64,000 bases of DNA from contig NC_081407.1 of NCBI RefSeq assembly GCF_030272615.1, forward strand, positions 137,026,897-137,090,896, in the 5' to 3' direction. This document shows positions 1-11,558 of the stretch, piece by piece. Every line of letters begins with the position of its first letter. Positions within the stretch are counted from its first letter, which is position 1. The translations under genes were made by a program, and so were the position numbers. Under the pieces are notes generated by a model. It had not been told where the DNA came from, ran no database searches, and worked only from the letters and a program-made list of their open reading frames with translations. Source of the stretch: Cryptomeria japonica. Lineage: Eukaryota; Streptophyta; Pinopsida; Cupressales; Cupressaceae.

Positions 1-163
1 CAGATCATCCTCCTTCCCGGTGAATAGTATAACCTGTCAGTGAACAAGATACCGGTGACTATGCATAAGTCACTGAACATGTTGGTGAACATAACCAAGG
101 ATAAGTGTTGACAAGTGTTGACATCAATGACAAAACCAATGTAACACATCCATAATACCAATA
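1..163 (-). mobile_element. Copia LTR end fragment (family A), cut by window edge
   Basis: Bases about 30-163 resemble the right-hand end of the solo LTR at 8979-10011: both have accggt-type segments, the phrase gttgacatcaatgacaaaac, and finish in ATACCAATA before the similarity stops. It is probably the end of a nested LTR lying within the 3' LTR of copia-1. The rest lies outside the window, so orientation is inferred from the 8979-10011 copy. Confidence 0.5.
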
Positions 164-656
164 ATTATATAGACATTAGATATATGTCAGCTCAGGAATC
201 ATATCACAATTTCCTAGGTGCAGTGTATCTGGACAATCTAACATAACACATCACAGATTGCCACCAAATCTGTCGGTTAGGGATAACTCATCACGACCAG
301 TGATAACTCATCACACAGTTAGTGAAACTGGTTGGAACACCAATACCCGTTAAGAGTTAACCTCTTCCAACTTATAGACCGATTGTCCTCCAATTTCTTC
401 TTTGATGGTCTCCACTGAATCTCCAAGCTGGTGTCGTGTCATTCCTACATTTACCGATTGTGTACATATACTAGTTAGACACCCTACAAACTGATTGAAC
501 TTTACTATACATACAATACCGGTTTTCCAATACAAAGACTTAGGCTAGTTTTTCTTACGTAAGATGACTAAGACAATGTGAACATATGTGTGTGTATAGA
601 TGTGCCATCAATGACAACACATGAAGTCATCCATTACAATCATCATCAAGCCAACA
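164..656 (-). mobile_element. 3' LTR remnant of copia-1
   Basis: The segment ends at 651-656 in CCAACA, after catcaatgacaacacatgaag, which matches the terminal phrase of the 5' LTR at 4265-5379 and of the LTRs of copia C. The RT reading frame of copia-1 stops just right of it. Inner parts (gataactcatcaca) look more like the LTR of copia C than like the 5' LTR of copia-1, so it may be a hybrid or from a sister family. No coding capacity. Confidence 0.5.
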
Positions 657-2971
657 TGTATCTTGTAGGATTTACCAGTGCAGAAAAATATTTTCTTATC
701 AATTTCTCACTTGTAACCATAGGAGTACTTACCAGTTTAGAATCTCCCATACCAAATTTATTCAATAATTCCCTAGCATACTTAATTTGACAGATGAAAA
801 TACCTTTATTAGTTTGAGTAATCTGCAAACCTAAGAAAATTTTCATTTCCCCAATCATAGACATTTCAAATTCTTTCTCCATATTCTTAGAAAATTTGAT
901 GCATAACTTATCTTCACCTCCAAAATTAATGTCATCAACAAATACTTCAATAATTTGTATATCATCATCAATGATCTTATAATATAAATTATTGTCAACA
1001 TTACCCTTAGTAAAACCAAGCTTCAAAAGATATTTATCCAGCCTTGCATACCAAGCTCTAAGTTCTTGTTTCAATCCATATAAAGATTTCCTTAGCCTTC
1101 AAACCATGTTTGTAGCATATGATAGTGAAAAACCATCAGGTTTCTTAATATAAACATCCTCATCAAGATCCCCATTAAAAAATGCACACTTAACATCCAT
1201 TTGATAAACCTTATAGTGTTTATGGGCAACATAGGCAAGAAATAATCTTACAGCTTCAATCCTAGCTACAGGTGCAAAAGTCTCTCCATAATCAATTCCT
1301 TCCTTCTGAGAATATCATTTACAAACCAATCTAGCCTTATTTCTTATAAATTGACCATCCTCATTCAATTTATTCTTAAAAACCTATTTAGTTCCAATAA
1401 CATTATTATTTTTAGGTTGGGGACCAAAGTCCATGTGTTATTTTTCTCAATCTAATCTAATTCTTCTTCCATATCTTTCAACCAATATTCATCATTACAT
1501 GCCTCAATTACTGATATCGGTTCAACTTGAGAATTTAAACACACCTTATTAGTTGCCAGTCTTCTTCTTGTCATTACTCCATTGTTCTTATCCCCAATGA
1601 TCTGATCTTCAGAATGATTTAATCTCACATACCTAGGAGTCTTCTAACTCTTTGTTCCTCTTCCTGGTTCTTCAGTTACTGTAGAATTTTCTCATATTTC
1701 CAGAGTAACTGGTTCAACACTCTGTTCTGATAAAGGTACTACCAGTTTAGATATAATCATTTCCACCACCATTTCCTTCTCATAAACTCTGATTTGACCT
1801 CTATTCAACTCATCCACTTTAACATTAGCACTTTTCACAATTCTCTGTAATCTCTTGTTATAACATCTATATGCCTTTCTTTCATTAGAATAACCAAGAA
1901 ATATTCCTTCATCACATCTAGGATCAAATTTGCCAATGATATCATCTCTCCTGATATAACATGTACTACCAAAGATTCTGAAATACTTAACTATAGGTGT
2001 ATTGTCAAACCATAATTCATAAGGTGTCTTACCGGTTTCTCCTTTGATATGTACTCTATTGAATGTATAAACCGCTATGATTACTGCTTCTCTCTAGTAG
2101 ATATGAGGCAGACTAGCTTCCATCATCATTGTTCTAGCAACATCCAAGATAGTTTTGTTCTTCATTTCCACAACTCCATTTTGTTGAAGTGTTTGGGGAG
2201 CACAAAATTGTCTTCTTATATCATGCTTCTCACAAAAGTTATTAAACTCACCGGATGTGAATTCTCCACCATGATTTGACCTCAAACATTTAATCTTCAA
2301 TCCTGTCTCATTTTCCACTTTAGCCTTAAAGATTTTAAACTTTTCAAATGCTTCAGATGTTTTCCTTAGAAAAGTAACCCACATCATTCTAGAATAATCA
2401 TCAATGATTAGCATGAAATATCTATCACCTTGAAAAAATTTAACTCTAGTAGGCCCACACAAATTAGTATGAATAAGATCAAGAACATTATTAGATTTGT
2501 CTTGTATACTCCTAGAAGAGGTTATGACCTATGTCCCCATTTGGCATTCTTTACATACCGGATTATAGGGCTTCATGATCTTAGGTATATCTCTAACTAC
2601 CTTAGTTGAACTGATCTTCACAATGTAATCAAAATTCACATGGCACAACCTTTTTTCCATAGCCAAATCTCATCAATTTGTGTAATCAAACATGTCTTCT
2701 CACTAGAATTCAAATGAAATATATTACCTTTTATCTGTGTACTGGTTGCAATCTCCAAACCAGATCTGTTAATGATTTTTCATTTTCCATCCTTGAACTA
2801 TAATTGAAATCCCTTATCCACCAATTATCCTACACTCAAAAGATTATTCCTTAAACCTTCAACATAATAAACATTGTCAATGTTGTTCTTACCATCCAAT
2901 GATATAGTTCCTTTTCCTTTGATCATACATGCTTTGTCATCCCCAAATCTAACTAGACCGCCATCAAATTC
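657..2971 (-). pseudogene. copia-1 pol remnant (integrase, partial RT)
   Basis: Decayed pol on the minus strand. The integrase core lies at 2462-2094. The motif around its second catalytic Asp reads RSNHGGEF where copia integrases have RSDNGGEF, so that Asp is lost; the Glu motif (NGVVEMKNKT) is kept. A degraded linker follows to about 1400, then reverse transcriptase, best preserved at 1074-657, with the active-site box as FVDD (EVFVDDINFGG). Many stops and frameshifts separate the blocks. Everything after the RT thumb, including RNase H, is deleted. The protein would have copied and integrated element cDNA in virus-like particles. It is certainly inactive. Confidence 0.85.
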
Positions 2972-4206
2972 TTACAAAGATAGAAACTTCCCTTTATCTC
3001 CAGTAATATGATGTGAACAACCATTGTTAATTACCCATTCATCCATGTCTTCAATTTTGGCAGCAAGTGCCTTATCTTTAGGTACATTCTCTTCCAATGC
3101 TGAAACATCTTCCTTGATAGCCAGGAACAACCATTCCTTCCCATTGCTGGAACCAGTAGCAGATTCTTTTGTCGATTCATCATCAAAATCAATAATGCCC
3201 TCCTCATCCGCTATGTAGCATGATTTGTCTCTATTTTCCCTATACTTATACATGTTCTGATATCTAGGGTTAGGCTTAAAAGATCTTCTAACTCTTTCTT
3301 CAAATCTTGAATTCCTTTCTGGACATCTAGATGCAAAATGACCAATCTTATTACATGCAAAACATTTGAAAGGTGATTTTCCTTCATACTTACTTCCTAC
3401 CGGTCCTTTAGGTACTCTTCTAGAAAATAGTGCTTCAAGTTGCTCAAATTCATCATCTTCTCTCTTTATATCACCCAATTCCTTTGCATACAAATCTTTC
3501 CAATCTCTCTTACTAGTTGCTGATGTAAATGCATGAAAATCAGGTTCAATCTTCACAACTCTAGAAGGTCCAAATTCTTCAAGCTCAAAAGCAGATAATT
3601 TCCCAACCAAGGTATCTTTGTTGATAGATGTATTAGCCGTTGTTCTCAACTCATTAATAGTAGTAGCCTTCATCTTGTAAGCTGGTGGTAGGGCTCTCAA
3701 AACTTTAGAAATAATTTCATCTTCACTCAGAGTTCCACCACAACATTGAATTCCCATAACAATCTCATTTACCCTTTCCATCAATGCAGTAATCCTTTCA
3801 TCTTCTTCCATCTTCAGGTTTTCATATCTCACCTGGTAATCATCAAGTTTAGAAATTTTCACTATAGGATCACCTTCATTAAGAGTCTCCAACTTATCCC
3901 ATATAGCCTTTCCAGATGATTTGTTAGTCAATCACATTATTTACTGATCAGAAAGTGCACACAAGAGGGCTTCTCTTTCTCTACAATCATTCTCAAGCTC
4001 CTTATCCAAGTTTGTTAGAGGAGGATTGCCAGATTATAAGGTGTAACACAATTCTGTGTGATCTCCCAAATCTCCTTTCCAAGACATCTCAAATGAGTCT
4101 CCATCTGAATCTTCCATACTGTGTAATTTTTTCCATCGAGCCTAGGAATATCCCTCCGAAAGGTAGCTCCAAATGAACTGGATGAATTTGAACTATTAGA
4201 CACCAT
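2972..4206 (-). pseudogene. copia-1 gag with start of protease
   Basis: Two frames joined by a frameshift between 4015 and 3931. The start at 4206 gives a Gag N-terminus with the typical copia phrase LDGKNYTVWKIQMETHL. The second frame (319 residues) has the UBN2-type Gag core and a CCHC zinc knuckle, CFACNKIGHFASRC, then the beginning of the aspartic protease. The protease motif reads WVINNGCSHH instead of the usual WVIDSGCSHH, so the catalytic Asp is Asn (codon 3026-3028 on the plus strand). Gag packages the RNA and builds the particle; the protease would mature it. Broken start frame and lost Asp make this a pseudogene. Confidence 0.85.
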
Positions 4207-4250
4207 AGGATCTTCCTCAAGTGGTTAAGCTTTCTACAAAGAGAACCAAT

Positions 4251-4262
4251 GCTCTGATACCA
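4251..4262 (-). promoter_or_regulatory. Primer-binding site of copia-1
   Basis: On the minus strand this reads TGGTATCAGAGC, complementary to the 3' end of initiator methionine tRNA, the usual primer of plant copia elements. It lies two bases from the LTR that begins at 4265. Confidence 0.9.
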
Positions 4263-4264
4263 AT

Positions 4265-5379
4265 TGTTAGACAGTTCAAATAATCGAAAGACAACTGAGA
4301 GGGGGGGCGGTGAATCGGTTGTTATAGATTACTGGAAGCTTAAGCAATTAAAACTTTAATACGTGAACCCAAAACATTAATATTAGAATACTTAAAACAA
4401 ATATCAGAATAGTAGTTAAATCAATTAAGCATAAACAATAATCACAAAATAAAAGTGGAAAACCTGATAAAAGGAAAAACCACGATGGGAAGCTTACCCA
4501 TAGTTAGATAATACTTCTACAGTAAGTATGTGAATTACAATTGAGGGCCATGCACTTGCAGGAAGGCTAATAGCCTAGAGCGCACTACTCATCACAAAAG
4601 GAGCCTCACTAACCACAAAGAAATCCAGATTACAATCTGGAAAAAGTGTTGAACAACAAAGATATCATCTCCTATGCCTGAGTACAGTTCTGATTAAGAT
4701 CATATCCTCACATATTTCCAAACCTTATAGCTATCATGATCTACAATGAGATCTTACATCATATATATACAAACCCTCAAACATAAACAATCAAGTCGGC
4801 CACCAGACAATAAACCAATTACATAATTACAAAACATGTCAACCTTAGACCAAAAAAATAATATCCAACACATAAGACATCCCAAAAACATATAAAGAGG
4901 TCCAATCCACACATTACATTAAGTCGTTCCATAACCTAGATCAATGGGACCCAATATAGGTTTGCACACTAAAGCAATGATCTCCATCTGCTAATTATCG
5001 AACATGATCACCAATAGCATCCAGAAAATCCACTGGAAGTTGCACCAACACCACATGCATAGCATCAAAGACCTCCATTAAAATCTATGTCGATGAAACC
5101 CTAGCCAGAACCACAAGCCAAGCTTCCAAGCAAATAGGATAGCATTCGATCACTAGACCAAAACCAACTTACTTAATATGAACATGAGTATCATGAATAA
5201 ACCAATTCCATAACCAAACCATACTAGATTCTACTTAATCATGCCTAATCTAAACCAACTAGAAACTACTCAACCTACCGGGACCAGAAGGGTGCTGGTA
5301 AAGCATCCAAACAACTAGTGTTGGCATCAATGACAAAAAATCAATGCAAGACATAATCAATTCTACCAAATGGCCAACA
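4265..5379 (-). mobile_element. 5' LTR of copia-1
   Basis: Runs from TGTTAG at 4265 to CCAACA at 5379 (1115 bases), next to the primer site. It holds the cross-family motif actgagaggggggg (4294-4307), a ggaaaaaccacgatgggaag block near 4480, and gttggcatcaatgac near the right end. The promoter for the minus-strand element should lie here, but I see no convincing TATA box. Confidence 0.8.
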
Positions 5380-5795
5380 CTTTTTCAATATGACATTTGA
5401 ACATCTTGTCAACAAATTATTTGTCATTTAAATGTGTATGCTTTGATGAACTTGTCGGTCCCATCTCTTGTTTTTCATATGACATAAATTCATTGGCTTA
5501 TTTGGGTTGAGTTGGTTTTATGTGGGTCCCTTCCTTATATATGTTTAAAGTGTTTTCACCATTTCATGATCAAAAATTTGTTTGACTTTTGAACCTCCGT
5601 AAAATAGCGAAAAGGGTTATGTCTGTGGGAATATTTGTCATTTTGCCAAGATATAAATGAGGAAAAGTCAAGTGTTGGCAAAACTGTGAAAGTAAAATGT
5701 TTTTTTGCCATTTCATGGGGTGCTATGAGATAAAAGGTTAATTGGTCATGAAACTATGAAAAGAGAAATGTGATTGCGAAGTGAACAAAAGATGT
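5380..5795. other. Non-coding repeat-like flank left of element E
   Basis: No reading frame of note. It contains ccgtaaaatagcgaaaaggg and several gccatttcatgg or cattttgcc phrases that resemble the modules upstream of the reading frame in LTR F and the DNA right of element E (57688 on). It is probably part of an older LTR into which E was inserted. Confidence 0.4.
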
Positions 5796-7218
5796 TGTAG
5801 ACGTATAAAAATGACCACTTTCCTAAGTGAATATTTAATATTCATTTTAACTTCATTCCTCTATTTTAATTAAATTTTATTTAATTAAAATTATTCACAT
5901 TCATCTATTTGATTAAATAAGTTATTCAATTTATTTAATTAAATTCACCTAAGCCTTTCATATCCTTTAATTAAATAAATTACTTTATTTAATTAATTTC
6001 TCTTTCTCCCCTTTTAATTAAATTTACATTTAATTAAATTGCTCATGTCAAATAAATAAATCTAATTTATTTAAATCCCCCACTTGCATCTATTTTGTTG
6101 AAATAAAGCAATTTATTTTAATTAAAACTACCCTCCATCCACTTGCATTTTCCTACACCTCACACTTGCCTCTCTAACCCCCCTTCTAGATTTTTCTAAT
6201 CACTTCTAAATTAGCCTAACCCATCTACTAAATATTGTCACATCCCTAAACAAAGGGAAGTCACTTCTTAAACCCTCAAAGTCTTTGAAAACCATTAAAG
6301 GCTTTATGTCTTCAACAAGTTAACCTTGAAAGTCTTCCAAACCATTAATGGTTAACTCAACCCTCTTGCATGATTAGAGAATTTCTCTCTAACTCAACCC
6401 TCATCTAACCCAAGGGTCTCATCAAGCATTCATTGCTTTGACTTTGGTTATCCCTTTAACCCTTGCATAAGAGTTTATCCTTTGGGTAAAAGCTTTATCC
6501 ATTAGATAACCCTAACCTAACCTTAACCCTTACCTCCCAAGGTAACCATGAGGTCTTCTCAAGAATTTAATGCTTCTTACATCCCCTCTCAAGCAGTCTT
6601 ATGTTGACAATTGTCACCATTTCATTGGTGAGAATTGTAAACATGGATTGATAACTTTCAATTCTGACCCTTGATAACATCATCCAATTCTGACCATCTA
6701 TTGCCCTATTTTTCCTATAAATAGAGCTCTCATTCCTCCATTTTGAATCCAAGTTTCATGCATCTAATCTATACTCATTTTTATAAAGCATTTAGTCTCT
6801 CTTTGAATAGAAATAATCTAATAAACATTTTAGAAGCATTTTTATTATCACAATAATCATAATAGGCTAGCATATCATGTTAAGATAGTTCTTTTACTAA
6901 TCCTTTCATCTTAATCATCATATACATGTTAGTTTAATTCATACTTGTTAATATCATGCACATCTAGGATTTCACTCATGTTAGATTGATCAAGTATCCC
7001 TCATTCTCATGATTGTCATCCCTAAGTCACATTTCTCAGTGATCTAAGAGCAAAGGAATTGCCCTAAGGGGTCATGTGAGATAGAGAACAATGGAACATC
7101 CCTTGGGAAGTTGAGTTGTTCAATATAACTCCATAACTTTCACCAAGAGTCTCATTGGTGTGTGGACTAGTTTTGAATTCGCATTTTCTGTTTCATCACA
7201 CCATTTTTCCCACACACA
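5796..7218 (+). mobile_element. Left (5') LTR of element E
   Basis: Starts TGTAGACG, ends CCCACACACA, 1423 bases, very AT-rich with many ttaattaaat runs in the first 300 bases. It matches the right LTR with about 29 differences in the roughly 880 bases I compared by eye (about 3%). TATAAATAG near 6716-6724 is a plausible TATA box. Confidence 0.9.
6716..6724 (+). promoter_or_regulatory. Putative TATA box of LTR E
   Basis: TATAAATAG, repeated at the matching place in the right LTR (about 57185-57193). It is about 500 bases from the LTR end, so the transcript start and R region would follow it. Inferred from sequence only. Confidence 0.5.
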
Positions 7219-7222
7219 TTTT

Positions 7223-7240
7223 TGGCACCCACCGTGGGGC
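7223..7240 (+). promoter_or_regulatory. Primer-binding site of element E
   Basis: TGGCACCCACCGTGGGGC lies four bases after the left LTR. The opening TGG pairs with the CCA end of a tRNA and the position is right for a primer site. I cannot name the tRNA. The right LTR is not followed by this sequence, as expected. Confidence 0.7.
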
Positions 7241-8978
7241 ATAACCCCATTTATAAAATCATTTTTGATGCAGGACTAACATTGTAAGTACAGGGAAAAG
7301 CTAAGTTGTCACATTTGTGCCTTCCTTTAGCGCATTCGGGCTATTTGTCAGCGCATCCTGAGTACTATTTAGCACATTGGACCCAAAACTTAGCGCATTT
7401 TGTAGTAATCTTAGTGCATAAAACTTTTGTTGATTCTTGATAAGCCTCAATGCTTTGAGGCATCAATTCAGCACATCCATGTAGCAACATAGCGCATTCA
7501 GATCTTCTATTAGTGCATTGGTGTGATTCTGTAGCGCGTAGGGTCTGCAAATTAACGCATAATAAACACAAAGGAAAAAACACAGTTGTAACCAAAACAA
7601 AAAGTTAGACTTGTAGAAGTCCACCTTTAAAATACTTTTTGCTAACTAGTATTTTATTGCAAGTCACTAACATTTGTTTTGCAGGATTGGAAGATTTCTT
7701 TTTTTTTACTATTTTAGGCATTTGATTAGTTTTCTTGTTTCTAACTTTGCTAAAGTTAGTTATTAAAAGTTTTTCATTTTCCTTATTGGTAAAAACGAAC
7801 TCATTTTCCTTTTGGGTTATTTAAAAAGAACAACAAAAGAAAAATCTTAAATCTTGCTTTCATAGGGAGAAAATCAATTCATTTTGGGATTTAAAAAGAA
7901 CAGAGACAAACTTTACTTTTAGAAAGTATAAAACGAACCTCACCATCCTTTGGTTTTAAAAGGATCCACTTCATTTTTGCACAAGTAAAAGAACTTCACT
8001 TTCAAAATTCTAGATAAAGTAAAAGAGGGAAATCCTTCCCCTTTCGAATTTATCTTTGTTAACCATATTGAAAATTTTCTTTGTTGACTCGGATTTCTTT
8101 ACTTAGATCAAAAAATCATTGATTTGAAAATTAAAAAGAACACCATGCCTTTTTGGAGCAACATCTCCCAATAGACTTTAGCAAATCATTGAATTAAAGG
8201 GTTAAAAAGAACCATTTTTGTGCCTTGTCTCAAAAGTTGAAGGTATATGCTCTCCCCTTAACTAGGTGACCAAAAAGCCAAACCACTCTTAAGATTTCTA
8301 TAATTCAAGCATTTACATCCTTTAGCAAGCCTGCCCTCTCAAGTTGCTCTTATAGTGCCATTTAAATGTTCGGTGAGAGGGGAACGACCTAAGTGGGAAA
8401 CAACTTTATTGCCAAGTGTTCCAACCCACTATAATCAAAAGTGGAGGATGATGAAAGTCCCTTCAATAGTTTTACTCAATGATTAGCCTTCCCCCAGTAT
8501 CTTTATGATATGTAAAGCCTTTGATCTAAAGGTTGGGAAGCCTCCCGAGGGAGTTTATCACTGAAGACCGAACATGAAGCTTGATTATGAACCTTAGCAA
8601 TAGAAACCTTGAGCCGAGTTAGTATCCAAACATCTTCAATATCATAGTGCAAGGATGGGGAAGAATGTGCCCCCAAGATTACTCACCATATATCTCCCAA
8701 GATAACTACCCAATTGTGAAGCAATTCACTTTGGGTTAATTTCTGGCGAAAGGCAAAAAAATGGGCACCCCCTAGGGGGTGACACGAATGTTTAAGCTGA
8801 CGGAGTATCGAGACTAGTGGGCTATGATATTGTTGATGACCCTTGAATAAAGAGTCTATCTGATTTGTATTCTTTGTATCCAAACTTGTGAAAAATTTGG
8901 GGATTTGAACACATCCTCGTAGAACATACACTATCTGTTTCGTATAGGTAAAAATGGTTGTCTCTTTCATGATGTGTT
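7241..8978 (+). other. Leader of element E, first part
   Basis: Between primer site and gag. No gene recognised. It holds the first 21-bp-phased cluster (7329-7560), then about 1.4 kb without a clear frame. Short phrases such as aaaaagaac recur between 7800 and 8210. Confidence 0.6.
7329..7560. repeat. 21-bp-phased AGCGCAT repeat, cluster 1
   Basis: A short core, AGCGCAT or a near match (AGCACAT, AGTGCAT, AACGCAT), starts at 7329, 7350, 7371, 7392, 7413 and then 7470, 7491, 7512, 7533, 7554. Within each run the spacing is exactly 21 bases while the 13-14 bases between cores are not conserved. Read on the plus strand in one frame it gives a heptad pattern of Leu-Ala-His followed by four variable residues, but stops interrupt it between the two runs. 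Confidence 0.85.
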
Positions 8979-10011
8979 TGTAGGTCCCGGAGACAACTGA
9001 GAGGGGGGGGGGGTGTGAATCAGTTGTCTAATAAATTCAAACCAAAACTTGTTAACCAACTTAATGCTTAATACTGGTAAATCAGTTAAGTATGCAGGTA
9101 GACAGTGTTAACAGTAAATTGCTATACCGGTAAGAATTAATGCATGAAACATAAGCACAAAGTCATCCACAACACATGACACCAATATTTGTACGTGGAA
9201 ATCCTGTAAGGGAAAAACCACGGTGGGAAACCTTACCCACAATCAGATGATACTATTGCAGATAGTAAGTGTACAAGAGGGGTCTGCACATGCAGAAAGG
9301 CCAACAGCCTAGAGCTCACTGCTCAATCACAAATGGGAGTCACACTAACTACAGTTGGATGGCTAAATCCAATAAGAATGTACTGCACAAAATTGCATCT
9401 TCATATGCTGATTTCAGTACCGGTGTAATGCTGATATGCTTCTACAAAAACCTAACTTCACCTTCAAATGATGTCTTTGTGTATGCCTCTGCTTTATCTC
9501 GCATATGCTTTCACTTGAATCTTTTTTGCATTCCACACTTGATCTTACAAATAAGATCTTACATTTATACCATACCCTAAGACCAATTTTAGTAGGTCAG
9601 CTCTACAAAATATTACAATAAAAACATTTTACAAACAATACAATAACCGATTGAACATGTCAGCTTAATGCATTTACAACAATAATAAATCATCTCCATA
9701 GCGTGCCATGCTGATCTGGAAAAGATAAACTTGCCGGTGTAACCTTAGATAACCTGGACCTATTTGTTGGTAAAAGCAAATATGCAAATAAGAAAATACC
9801 AATGATTATTACTTCAAAATAAAGTGTCCACATGATGTCTTCGACATTACCAAGTGTCTTCCATGTCATTCCAGGTACCGGTGAACATTATATCCTGTCG
9901 GTTAATCATATACCGGTAACTGTTGCACAGTTTACTATTTGTCAGTGAATGTTGCTGGATCTCCAAAGTAGGTGTTGACATCAATGACAAAACCATACCA
10001 AAATACCAATA
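8979..10011 (-). mobile_element. Solo copia LTR (family A) in the leader of E
   Basis: Starts TGTAGG at 8979 and ends CCAATA at 10011, flanked by GTGTT on both sides (8974-8978 and 10012-10016). It holds the shared motif actgagaggggggg near 8997 and ggaaaaaccacggtgggaaacc near 9211. The phased repeat of the leader continues on its far side, so it is a clean insertion. The terminal CA appears as TA. Confidence 0.85.
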
Positions 10012-11329
10012 GTGTTTGCAATTTATAATTCAGAAAATCATCCATCAAAATTAAAACAAGTGTTGAAAATTTCCAAGAAAACCAAAAATGGAGAAAACAG
10101 AGCAGTTTAGCGCATAGGAGCAATCTCCTAGTGCATCTAGAGGACACTTTAGCGCATAACAGTTTGAAATTTTGACAAAATTTTCACTAGCACTCTAAGA
10201 CACCATATTAGCACTTTGAAGCATCAGCCTAGCGTATTGGGGGAAAACTGTAGCACTTTGACTCTAAACATTAGCATGTATTAAGGACATAATAGCACGT
10301 AGTCATCCCAGTCAAAGCAAAATTCAAAAATCTAGTTTAGCACATACCACAGGAAGCTTAGCGCATTGGTGGCTTTTAATAGCACATCTAGATCACACTT
10401 TAGCACATCCAGTCTCTGTCTTAGTGCATAGGTAAGACTTAGAAAAACAAAGAGCAAAACTGGGCATTTTTGAAATATCATCAGTCTTAGATACCCTTTT
10501 GGATCCTCAGTTGACCTCGCTAAGCAAAACTTGAACCAAAACATCAGAGAAATATTCCAAACAGTCAAGCAAGTCATTCTCATAACAACATTTGTCAAAT
10601 CCAAAACTAGCTAGGGGTAAAAACTTTATCCTATCAAAATTAGGTAGTATCATCACATTGATCAAAAGGTCTTCCATCTAATGGATTTCATCAACCAAAC
10701 ATACATAGTTTAGACTTAAGTCGTCAAATCGAGTCTCCATATCAGGATACTCTTATTGATATCATTTGATGCACTTTGTCATGGAGGCGAATCTAAACCT
10801 CTACTCGATAGAAGTAGGCTTAAGTTTTCAAATGAAGTATCTCAATCCAAACAAATCAAAGGAAACCATTGATCACTCGTGTATGACCACTCCTCATATT
10901 TTGAGAAGAAAAAGTCTTCATCACAAAACTAAGTTGAAGAAATGACAACCTAGTTCCAAAATACTTGCCAAATGAAACAAATTTCTCTACATAAATTGTC
11001 AACTCTTCAAATTACATCGCACCTTTCTTCGTCATATGCGGTTATATATTCAAGAAAAGTCAAACGAATTTGATGAAGAACCTTTGAAAAGTAGAGCCTT
11101 TTGCCAAAAATTGGCTTTCAGTCAACGCTTGAATTGTAGAGGAAAGATCAAACCTGCTTTCTTCCCAAAAGTCTGCATCACCTATAACATAGCTCGATTT
11201 GCACCACCAACCCCTGAACAACAAGAAGAAGAGGATTTTATCCACTTTGTCACGGAAAGTTTCTACTAGATGCCCATTGTCACTCACTCTCAATGAAACA
11301 AGCAAAGAGAAATACAACCAAAGTCTAGT
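10012..11329 (+). other. Leader of element E, second part
   Basis: Carries the second 21-bp-phased cluster (10109-10432). After that there is no clear gene. A 77-codon frame at 11036-11269 resembles nothing I know and may be leader or the extreme start of a Gag precursor. Confidence 0.5.
10109..10432. repeat. 21-bp-phased AGCGCAT repeat, cluster 2
   Basis: Same core as cluster 1, starting at 10109, 10130, 10151; then 10189, 10210, 10231, 10252, 10273, 10294; then 10339, 10360, 10381, 10402, 10423. Steps are 21 bases within each run, with breaks of 38 and 45 bases between runs. Clusters 1 and 2 are one array split by non-repeat leader and the solo LTR. Confidence 0.85.
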
Positions 11330-11558
11330 ATGGGTCAAAGATTATCAAACCCGTTTGATTATATTGATCTAGGGGAAACATAGATCACTGAGGAGCTTAT
11401 TCAAAAATGTGAAGAAAACCCCTCATTCCAAAAACTTGTGGAAAGACTCATAGAAGCTGACAAAGAAAAATACATGCTCATGCTAACAAGAAAAGGAGTT
11501 GGGATTCTTGAAGACTTCAACACTGAAATCTTTAGGACAAGGTCTCAAAATTACTCTT
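11330..11558 (+). pseudogene. Element E gag, N-terminal segment
   Basis: A frame from ATG 11330 reads MGQRLSNPFDYIDLGE, then TAG, then continues open (ITEELIQKCEENPSFQKLVE, an acidic helical stretch) until the solo LTR at 11559. After the LTR the same frame resumes at 12947 with a glutamine/glutamate-rich stretch. I read it as the N-terminus of the E Gag. The choice of start is uncertain because the frame is not obviously closed upstream. The stop at about 11381 shows decay. Confidence 0.55.

Larger units (their letters stand above)
164..5379 (-). mobile_element. Ty1/copia retrotransposon copia-1, deleted and decayed
   Basis: Minus-strand copia element: 5' LTR 4265-5379, primer site 4251-4262, gag about 4206-2972, protease, integrase and partial reverse transcriptase down to about 657, then a 3' LTR remnant. 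The domain order gag-PR-IN-RT is that of Ty1/copia. RNase H is missing: the RT frame runs into the LTR just after the sequence SALVNPTRY, where RT normally continues into RNase H. The element cannot be autonomous. Its left end and target-site duplication cannot be judged because the LTR is interrupted near the window edge. Confidence 0.8.

Noticed and set aside
8683-8970. 95-codon minus-strand frame in the E leader
   Set aside because: Antisense to the element transcript, no known motif, no sign of conservation.
8998-9014. Long G runs as sequencing or assembly artefacts
   Set aside because: The run recurs at the equivalent place in several independent LTRs, so it is a real motif, though its exact length may be unreliable.
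7329-10432. CRISPR-like array of short repeats with unique spacers
   Set aside because: The core is only 7-8 bases, is degenerate, lies in a plant retrotransposon leader, and there are no cas genes. A 21-bp-phased repeat is the better description.
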